Below, piece after piece: positions 5,576 through 11,152 of a stretch of 11,152 bases of DNA. Below the pieces are notes generated by a model. That model did not search any database, was not told the DNA's origin, and was given only the letters and a program-made list of their open reading frames with translations. The DNA is from an uncultured Lachnospiraceae bacterium (lineage in GTDB: Bacteria > Bacillota > Clostridia > Lachnospirales > Lachnospiraceae), in NCBI GenBank assembly GCA_910585765.1, contig CAJUES010000087.1:1-11152 (forward strand). The letters run 5' to 3'. Numbering within the stretch: the first letter of the stretch is position 1; the number at the start of each line of letters is the position of its first letter. The translations under genes were made by a program, and so were the position numbers.

Positions 5576-7156
5576 ATGAAAAACAGACAAAAAAGATCAG
5601 CTTTGTTTTTATGCGTGGTGCTGTCGGCGTCCGCCCTTTGGGGATGCGGGCAGGCACCGGAGGCGGAGACAGTGGATGATGTGACGGTTGTCGAGACGGC
5701 GAATCCTGAGGTAGGGGAGCTGAGGCTCAGCGCCGATTTTATAGCCACGATCAACCCTGACGAGTCCGTGTACGTGATTCCCAAGGCTACGGCGGAGGTG
5801 CTTGAAGTCAGAGTGCAGGCTGGCGATGTCGTTGAGGAGGGGGAGGTTCTCGCTGTGCTTGACGATACCATGGCGCAGCTTTCGATGCGCAACGCGCAGA
5901 CGGCGGCAAAAAATGCGCAGCTCGGACTCAACAGCGCGCAGCTTGCCTACGATCTGCAGTACGGGGAAGGCGCGACAACGCTGAATGATATGCAGTCAGA
6001 TAACACCGTCTCACAGGCGGAGGAGGGTGTCAATCAGCTGCAGGAGAATCTGGTGGATGCCATGAACGATCTGCAGAAGACGAAGGATCAGCTAAAGGAC
6101 AAGGAGAAAGAGCTGGCGGATCTGAAAGTGAAGTATGATTTTAGAGAGAGTGTCAATGAGATCAGGGATTACGCGGACACTTTCGACAAGAGCACGGCGG
6201 AGGGGATGATCGACTATCTTTCCAACCTGCAGCGCTATCAGACAGCCGCCCAGGAAGTAGGGGCTGTGGAGGGGGCGATCGCGCAGTACAAATCAGCGAT
6301 CGACCAGTATGAGGAGGCTGTCGAGACATTGCAGGACAACATTGACACCGCGTATGACTCCTACAGCCAGGCAGTGACAGCCAACAACATCAGCAACGGC
6401 GAGATCCTCGAGGGACAGAAAAAAGCGTCGCAGAACAGCATCTCGCAGGCGCAGGTAGGCATCTCGCAGGCGCAGCTTGGGATCGAACAGGCGCAGGAAA
6501 GTCTCGAGACATACATAATCACGGCGTCGATCTCCGGCGTCATAGAGACGGTGAACCTGAAGGAGCATGATTTTGCCACATCGAGCAATCCGGCATTTGT
6601 CATCTCAAACAAGGACACGATGGTTGCCACCTATTACGTCAGCGAGGATGTGCGGAACACCTTTTCTGTCGGGCAGAAGATCGCGCTCGAGAAGGACGGC
6701 AGACTTTATGACGGTGAAGTGATCGAGATAGGAGGCGCGATCGATGCGGCGACAGGGCTCTTTAAGATCAAGGCGGCTGTCAAGGGTGATACCACAAGCC
6801 TGCTGTCCGGCACGAAAGCCACGGTCAAAACAGATACATATCATGTGAAGAATGCGGTCATCATACCGTATGATGCGGTGTACTATGACGGGACACAGGC
6901 GTATGTATACACGGTGGTGGACGGGAAGGCGAAGAGAACAGAGGTGTCGACAGGGCTTTACGATGTCGACAGCATTGTGATCACGGAGGGGCTCACCAGG
7001 GAGGACACGATCATCACGACGTGGTCAGCCCAGCTGCGCGACGGCGTGAAGATTTCCGTGCCCTTGGACAGCGCGAGTACTGAAAATAGTGAGAACAATG
7101 AGAACAATGAAAACAGTGAAAATACTGAATATACTGAAAATAGCACACAGGAATAG
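5576..7156 (+). CDS. RND efflux adaptor (membrane fusion protein, HlyD/AcrA-like lipoprotein)
   Basis: This 526-residue protein is the adaptor subunit for the pump encoded next. The N-terminus is a lipoprotein signal (MKNRQKR, then a hydrophobic core) with lipobox LWGC and lipidated Cys24; Trp at -2 is unusual. The first half of the biotinyl-lipoyl domain is at about 65-98 (IPKATAEVLEVRVQAGDVVEEGEVLAVLDD). A very long alpha-helical hairpin spans about 99-312, and the second lipoyl half starts at YIITASISGVIETV (313 on). A beta-barrel and membrane-proximal domain reach about 500. The helix ends in three heptads of the ISQAQxG type (289-309). The last 26 residues are a Glu/Asn-rich tail from a 9-bp tandem repeat. 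The ribosome site GGGAG (5562-5566) is 9 bases before the start. In a monoderm cell the protein should sit on the outer face of the membrane. Substrate unknown. Confidence 0.92.
   Translation: MKNRQKRSALFLCVVLSASALWGCGQAPEAETVDDVTVVETANPEVGELRLSADFIATINPDESVYVIPKATAEVLEVRVQAGDVVEEGEVLAVLDDTMAQLSMRNAQTAAKNAQLGLNSAQLAYDLQYGEGATTLNDMQSDNTVSQAEEGVNQLQENLVDAMNDLQKTKDQLKDKEKELADLKVKYDFRESVNEIRDYADTFDKSTAEGMIDYLSNLQRYQTAAQEVGAVEGAIAQYKSAIDQYEEAVETLQDNIDTAYDSYSQAVTANNISNGEILEGQKKASQNSISQAQVGISQAQLGIEQAQESLETYIITASISGVIETVNLKEHDFATSSNPAFVISNKDTMVATYYVSEDVRNTFSVGQKIALEKDGRLYDGEVIEIGGAIDAATGLFKIKAAVKGDTTSLLSGTKATVKTDTYHVKNAVIIPYDAVYYDGTQAYVYTVVDGKAKRTEVSTGLYDVDSIVITEGLTREDTIITTWSAQLRDGVKISVPLDSASTENSENNENNENSENTEYTENSTQE
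6440..6502 (+). repeat. Three tandem 21-bp heptad-coding repeats in the adaptor gene
   Basis: Units at 6440-6460, 6461-6481 and 6482-6502 encode ISQAQVG, ISQAQLG and IEQAQES. The first two are 18 of 21 bases identical and the third is more diverged. Each unit is exactly one heptad, so copy changes would lengthen or shorten the coiled coil in register. Confidence 0.8.
7082..7144 (+). repeat. Seven tandem 9-bp repeats encoding a Glu-Asn-x tail
   Basis: Seven in-frame 9-base units with consensus GAAAATAGT / GAGAACAAT encode ENS, ENN, ENN, ENS, ENT, EYT and ENS at the end of the adaptor, just before the TAG at 7154. Units 2 and 3 are identical. The array is richer in A than its surroundings. Because the unit is a multiple of three, slippage would change tail length without breaking the frame. 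Confidence 0.9.
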
Positions 7157-7169
7157 GAGGGCATAGGCT

Positions 7170-10100
7170 ATGAGTTCCTTAACCAGGCTGGCCCTTAAAA
7201 GGCCCGTTTCGTCACTGTTGATCGTGCTGGCACTGTTAGTATTTGGCATCGGTTCCGTCTTTGGTTTCAAGATGGAGCTGACACCTGATATGGAAATGCC
7301 CATGCTGTTCGTGCAGACGATCTACCAGGGCGGTGATCCGGCAACGACTGAGGAGCTGGTGACAAAGATCATAGAGGACGCAGGCAAAACACTGTCAGGC
7401 GTGGAATCCGTGACATCGCAGACAACCGAATATATATCATTTGTCATGTTTTCGTACGAATACGGTATCGATATAGATGAGGCGTACGCGGATCTCAGAA
7501 GCGCGCTCGACACGGCATCCCTGCAGCTGCCCGATGATGCGCAGGATCCCGTCATCTATGAGATGGATATGAATGCGCAGGATATGATGACATTGTCCGT
7601 CACCTCTACAGGTGATACAGATGTGCTGGCATTTGTGGAGGATGAGCTCCGCCCAGAGCTGGAGAGACTCTCTGATGTCGCACAGATCACGGTATCGGGC
7701 GGTGAGCAGGACTATATCAGGATACAGCTCCACAGGGACAAGATGCAGCAGTACGGTGTGACCATGGCAAATGTGAGGAGCTATATTGCGGCGACGGATT
7801 TTACGGTTCCGATCGGCAGCGTCGACCAGGGTGCGCAGAGTATCAGCACATCTGCCTCGTCAAAGCCGGCAAACCTTATGGATCTGCAGAACGTGCCGAT
7901 CATAACGGCGCGGGGCACGACGATCGCGCTCTCGGACATCGCTACGGTGTCCATGTCCGCCAGGGCAAACAGCAGTATCAGCCGCTATAATGGGCAGGAC
8001 AGCATCAGCATCGGCATCGCCAAAGTGCAGAGCGAAGGCACTGTCGATGTTTCCAACCATGTGAAGTCGCTGGTCGAGCGTGTGGCGGCAAAAAACTCGG
8101 CGATCCAGATCTCTGTGGCGTACGATGCGGCGGACAGCATAAAGTCTTCGCTGAGTTCGGTTGCGGAGACGCTTGTGCTGGGTGTTCTGTTTTCCATGCT
8201 GGTGCTCTTTATCTTTTTCGGCGATTTTAAAGCGAGCCTGATCGTCGGCAGCTCCATGCCGATCTCGCTGCTCGCGACGCTCATATTCATGAGTTTTGCC
8301 GGATTCTCATTGAACGTTGTCACAATGGGAGCGCTTGTCATAGCGATCGGTATGATGGTCGATGCATCGATCGTCGTCCTGGAGAGCTGTTTCCGGCTGA
8401 AAGACGAGAAACCGGATTACAAAGATGCGGCGATGGTCGGCACGAAGGTTGTGGCATCGTCGGTGTCCGCGTCGACGATCACAACGGTGGTGGTGTACCT
8501 GCCGCTCGCAACCATGAAGGGACTTGCAGGCCAGCTCTTTTCGCAGCTCGGATATACGATCATCTTTGCCATGTTGTCGTCGCTGATCGTGGCGATCACG
8601 CTGATCCCGATCTTTTTCTGGAAATACAGGCCGAAGGAGAAGAAGGATACGCTGGCAAATCAGATCGTGGGCAAGATAGGAAATGGCTACAAGACGCTGC
8701 TAAAGCACATCATGCTGAAGAAAAAGACGGTCATGCTGGTCGCGGTAGGGCTGTTGGCGCTGGCATTTGCGCTCGCGGGGCAGCTCGACCAGGAGCTGAT
8801 GTCGGCGACGGGTATTGACAACATGAGTATTTCCATAGAGCAGCGCGCGGGAACGAGGCTCGAGGTGATGGATGAGAATATCCGGTTCATCGAGCAGATG
8901 ATCATCGATGACACGGATTTTGCCGGCTGTAATCTGACGATCAGCGGCTCCTCCGCGACGATCACCGCGTACCCCTCGGAAACCTGCGAAAAGAGTATCA
9001 ATCAATTGGTGGATATATACAATGAGAAACTGCTCGACAGCGTGAACATGAGTGTGATCGTCTCGGCGGGAGGAAGCGGGATGACCTCCATGATGAGCGT
9101 TATGTCGAGCACGGAAGTTGACCTGGTCGGCGATAATATCGAGGATCTGAGGACTGCCGCAAGACAGGTCGACACGATCCTGATGGACATTCCCGGAATC
9201 ATCAAGACTTCGAGCAACCTGACATCGGATGCCGCGCAGGCGAAAATACAGATCGATCCTTTGAAGTGCATGAATGTGGGATTGACGGCAGTGCAGGTGG
9301 CCGGCGAGATGTACAATGCCAGCAGCGGCATCGAGGTCATGGACATGACGATCGGCACGGAGGAGTACTCGGTGAGAATGGAATATCCGGACGGAAGTTA
9401 TGTGGATATGAACCAGCTGCTGAACTTGGAGATCGCCACACCGACAGGCAGTACCATCACAGTGGGGGACGTGGCGGAGGCGGTGTATTCCGATGTGCCC
9501 AACACGCTTATGAGAGAGGACGGCAAATACCAGGTTGCGATCACTGCATACACGACGGACGCCATGAAGTATACGGCAAAGGAGACCATCGTGGCGGCGG
9601 TGGAGGCGGCAGAGCTGCGCGGAGAGTTCCCGGAAGGCGTGAGTCAGACGCAGAATATGATGGATGAGATGCTGACGGAGGAGTTTACGGCTATCGGGAA
9701 AGCGATCTTTACAGCGGTTTTTCTGATCTTCCTGGTCATGGCAATGCAGTTTGAGTCGCCGGTATTTTCACTCATGGTCATGCTCAGTATTCCGTTCAGT
9801 CTGATCGGATCCTTCTTTCTGCTGTTCATCACGGGTTCGACGCTGAACATGACCTCGCTGATGGGTGTGCTGATGCTGGTGGGGATCGTGGTAAATAATG
9901 GGATCCTGTACGTTGATACGACGAACCAGCTAAAGGAGGAAATGCCGCTGAACGATGCGCTGATGGAGAGCGGGCGCCTGCGCCTCAGGCCGATCCTGAT
10001 GACGACATTGACGACGATCCTGTCGATGATACCGATGATATTCGCACAGAACGAAAACGCAGCGATGATGAAGGGCATGTCCCTGATCATAATCGGCGGT

Positions 10101-10235
10101 CTGGTCACTTCCACGCTGTTGATCCTGCTGCTGCTGCCGAGCTTCTATCTGCTGATGAGCAAGCAGGGCAGAAGGGAAGCGAAGGAACGCAGGCAGATGA
10201 AACGCCAGAAAAAACTGGCTGAAAAGGATCTGTAA
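7170..10235 (+). CDS. RND family efflux transporter (AcrB/SwrC-like)
   Basis: This is an inner-membrane proton-driven pump of 1,021 residues with the two-fold repeated RND layout. TM1 is at about 10-32, porter loop 1 at 33-330, TM2-6 at about 332-482, TM7 at about 518-536, porter loop 2 at 540-840, and TM8-12 at about 842-1000. TM4 carries GMMVDASIVVLES with Asp398; the position of the second proton-relay Asp of AcrB (VDD) is Ala399. TM10 carries GIVVNNGILYVD, with Asn909 where AcrB has its essential Lys. GRLRLRPILMTT precedes TM11. The ribosome site AGGAGG (7155-7160) overlaps the adaptor stop codon and lies 9 bases before the start, so the two genes are translationally coupled. No outer-membrane channel gene is present, as expected in a monoderm. 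Likely substrates are amphiphilic compounds or lipids, but this cannot be read from the sequence. Confidence 0.94.
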   Translation: MSSLTRLALKRPVSSLLIVLALLVFGIGSVFGFKMELTPDMEMPMLFVQTIYQGGDPATTEELVTKIIEDAGKTLSGVESVTSQTTEYISFVMFSYEYGIDIDEAYADLRSALDTASLQLPDDAQDPVIYEMDMNAQDMMTLSVTSTGDTDVLAFVEDELRPELERLSDVAQITVSGGEQDYIRIQLHRDKMQQYGVTMANVRSYIAATDFTVPIGSVDQGAQSISTSASSKPANLMDLQNVPIITARGTTIALSDIATVSMSARANSSISRYNGQDSISIGIAKVQSEGTVDVSNHVKSLVERVAAKNSAIQISVAYDAADSIKSSLSSVAETLVLGVLFSMLVLFIFFGDFKASLIVGSSMPISLLATLIFMSFAGFSLNVVTMGALVIAIGMMVDASIVVLESCFRLKDEKPDYKDAAMVGTKVVASSVSASTITTVVVYLPLATMKGLAGQLFSQLGYTIIFAMLSSLIVAITLIPIFFWKYRPKEKKDTLANQIVGKIGNGYKTLLKHIMLKKKTVMLVAVGLLALAFALAGQLDQELMSATGIDNMSISIEQRAGTRLEVMDENIRFIEQMIIDDTDFAGCNLTISGSSATITAYPSETCEKSINQLVDIYNEKLLDSVNMSVIVSAGGSGMTSMMSVMSSTEVDLVGDNIEDLRTAARQVDTILMDIPGIIKTSSNLTSDAAQAKIQIDPLKCMNVGLTAVQVAGEMYNASSGIEVMDMTIGTEEYSVRMEYPDGSYVDMNQLLNLEIATPTGSTITVGDVAEAVYSDVPNTLMREDGKYQVAITAYTTDAMKYTAKETIVAAVEAAELRGEFPEGVSQTQNMMDEMLTEEFTAIGKAIFTAVFLIFLVMAMQFESPVFSLMVMLSIPFSLIGSFFLLFITGSTLNMTSLMGVLMLVGIVVNNGILYVDTTNQLKEEMPLNDALMESGRLRLRPILMTTLTTILSMIPMIFAQNENAAMMKGMSLIIIGGLVTSTLLILLLLPSFYLLMSKQGRREAKERRQMKRQKKLAEKDL

Positions 10236-10240
10236 AAACA

Positions 10241-10286
10241 GGCACTGATATTTTTGTTGAAAAAATGTCAGTGTCGTTTATTTTAT
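10241..10286 (+). terminator. Rho-independent terminator of the efflux operon
   Basis: The arms GGCACTGATATTTTT (10241-10255) and AAAAATGTCAGTGTC (10261-10275) form a 15-bp stem with two G-U pairs and a 5-base loop, followed by the T-rich GTTTATTTTAT (10276-10286). It starts 5 bases after the RND stop and separates the pump from spoIVB. Confidence 0.88.
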
Positions 10287-10304
10287 AAAAAAATCCATAT
10301 ACTA
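10276..10304 (+). promoter_or_regulatory. Candidate promoter of spoIVB
   Basis: TATACTA at 10298-10304 fits 6 of 7 positions of the forespore sigma-G -10 pattern CATnHTA, and its first six bases are also 5 of 6 to a sigma-A -10. GTTTA at 10276-10280, 17 bases upstream, resembles the sigma-F/sigma-G -35 (GYWTA/GHATR). The -35 overlaps the preceding terminator tail. The assignment is tentative; it is suggested mainly because B. subtilis spoIVB is transcribed in the forespore. Confidence 0.35.
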
Positions 10305-10352
10305 CAATCAGTCAAAAGTATGCAATGATCAACTTAGTAAGGTAGTGAATGG

Positions 10353-11152
10353 ATGAGAGCAGAGAATATGAAACATACTGCGCTGAGCAGACGGATAAAA
10401 TATCTCTTATTTTTATATGTTTTTCTGGGGTTTGCGATCGGGCTGTTCTGCTGGGCGACCTACGCGTATTACCAGAGCACTGTGCCGAGTACGATCAGTA
10501 TCAAGGCGGGAACGAGCGAGGAGTTCAATCTGCGCATTCCGGCGTCAGGGATCCTGAGCACGGATTCCGACACCGTGCTGGCGCTCAACCAGCCGCTGAC
10601 GATCGTGGCGGGGGACACGTCAAGCTCCTACCAGATGCGGCTGAAACTTTTTGGCTTTGTGCCGCTCAAGGATGTCGATATACAGGTCATAGAGAACACG
10701 ACGCTGACACCGGTGGGCAGACCGATCGGTATCTATGTCAGGACACAGGGAGTGCTGGTGGTGGATACGGGGGGTTTTGAAGGGGCAAACGGGGACAAGC
10801 ACGCACCCTCCGAGTACAAGCTGCAGGCGGGCGACTACCTGACTGCGATGGATGGCGTGGCGATCAGTGACAAGAAGCAGGTCAGGGAGTATGTGGAGAG
10901 CGGGAACGGGGCGGAGATCATTTTCCAGGTCTCGAGAAAGGACGAGCTGATCCAGGTAAAGATCAAGCCGGAGACGGATGTCAACAATGTCTACAAGATG
11001 GGGGCGTGGCTGCGGGACAGCGCACAGGGGATAGGGACAATGACATATATAGACAGCCAGAACCAGTTTGGTGCGCTGGGACATGGCATAAACGACATGG
11101 ACACGGGAGAACTTTTGAAACTTGGAACCGGACTGCTGTACCACACAGAGAT
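10353..11152 (+). CDS. spoIVB: SpoIVB peptidase (S55 family), 3' truncated by window edge
   Basis: The open frame runs off the window and gives 266 residues. A single membrane segment (about 17-38, YLLFLYVFLGFAIGLFCW) is followed by a linker domain and a PDZ domain (about 125-205, from YVRTQGVLVVDTGGFEG through LQAGDYLTAMDGV). The S55 peptidase domain then begins, with GALGHGINDMDTGELL holding the expected catalytic His at 244; the catalytic Ser lies beyond the edge. In B. subtilis this forespore-secreted serine protease triggers pro-sigma-K processing by cleaving SpoIVFA. The ATG at 10353 has AAGGT at 10339-10343 as ribosome site; the in-frame ATG at 10368 is an alternative that starts MKHTALSRR. 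The gene is usually directly downstream of recN and upstream of spo0A. Here it follows the efflux-operon terminator and needs its own promoter. Confidence 0.93.
   Translation, partial: MRAENMKHTALSRRIKYLLFLYVFLGFAIGLFCWATYAYYQSTVPSTISIKAGTSEEFNLRIPASGILSTDSDTVLALNQPLTIVAGDTSSSYQMRLKLFGFVPLKDVDIQVIENTTLTPVGRPIGIYVRTQGVLVVDTGGFEGANGDKHAPSEYKLQAGDYLTAMDGVAISDKKQVREYVESGNGAEIIFQVSRKDELIQVKIKPETDVNNVYKMGAWLRDSAQGIGTMTYIDSQNQFGALGHGINDMDTGELLKLGTGLLYHTE

Noticed and set aside
9266..9667. Plus-strand open frame of 133 codons inside the RND gene
   Set aside because: It is a frame-shifted shadow with a Gly/Arg-rich composition lying entirely within a continuous transporter reading frame.
10349..10780. 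Plus-strand open frame of 143 codons at the start of spoIVB
   Set aside because: It is out of frame with spoIVB, whose membrane segment, PDZ domain and GHGIND motif are clear in the frame from 10353. The alternative product shows no recognisable domain.

Overview
The window looks like a chromosomal segment of a spore-forming, monoderm Clostridia member, most likely a Lachnospiraceae-type gut anaerobe. The evidence is the gene set (tlyA, nadK, argR, recN and the sporulation protease gene spoIVB), strong AGGAGG-type ribosome binding sites, a roughly balanced base composition, and the absence of any outer-membrane gene beside the RND pump. Species assignment is not possible from the sequence alone.

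Region 1 (1-3655) is a tight co-directional housekeeping operon. It holds the 3' part of the rRNA methyltransferase/hemolysin-family gene tlyA, then NAD kinase, the arginine repressor ArgR and the DNA repair ATPase RecN. Gaps are 9-50 bases and I see no internal terminator.

Region 2 (3656-4655) is a single-gene unit with its own sigma-A-like promoter, a hairpin at the predicted transcript start and a strong rho-independent terminator. It encodes a soluble sensor: a cysteine-rich PocR-type ligand-binding domain fused to an unusually short chemoreceptor signalling tip.

Region 3 (4663-5432, minus strand) encodes a secreted protein of unknown function with a signal peptide, an Ig-like N-terminal part and a cysteine-containing beta-rich C-terminal part. 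It is transcribed convergently to the sensor and divergently from the pump, from a near-consensus promoter.

Region 4 (5506-10286) is a two-gene efflux operon: a lipoprotein adaptor (membrane fusion protein) with a very long coiled-coil hairpin and a repetitive Glu/Asn tail, followed 13 bases later by an RND transporter of about 1,020 residues. The operon ends in a clear terminator.

Region 5 (10353-11152) is the 5' part of spoIVB, running off the window end.

The main structural observation is that recN and spoIVB, normally neighbours in Bacillus and many Clostridia, are separated here by about 6.7 kb carrying a sensor, a secreted protein and an RND pump. Whether these three units cooperate is not shown by the sequence. 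Each has its own promoter or terminator, so they look like independently inserted or independently regulated modules. I found no CRISPR array, tRNA, rRNA, transposase or integrase in the window.
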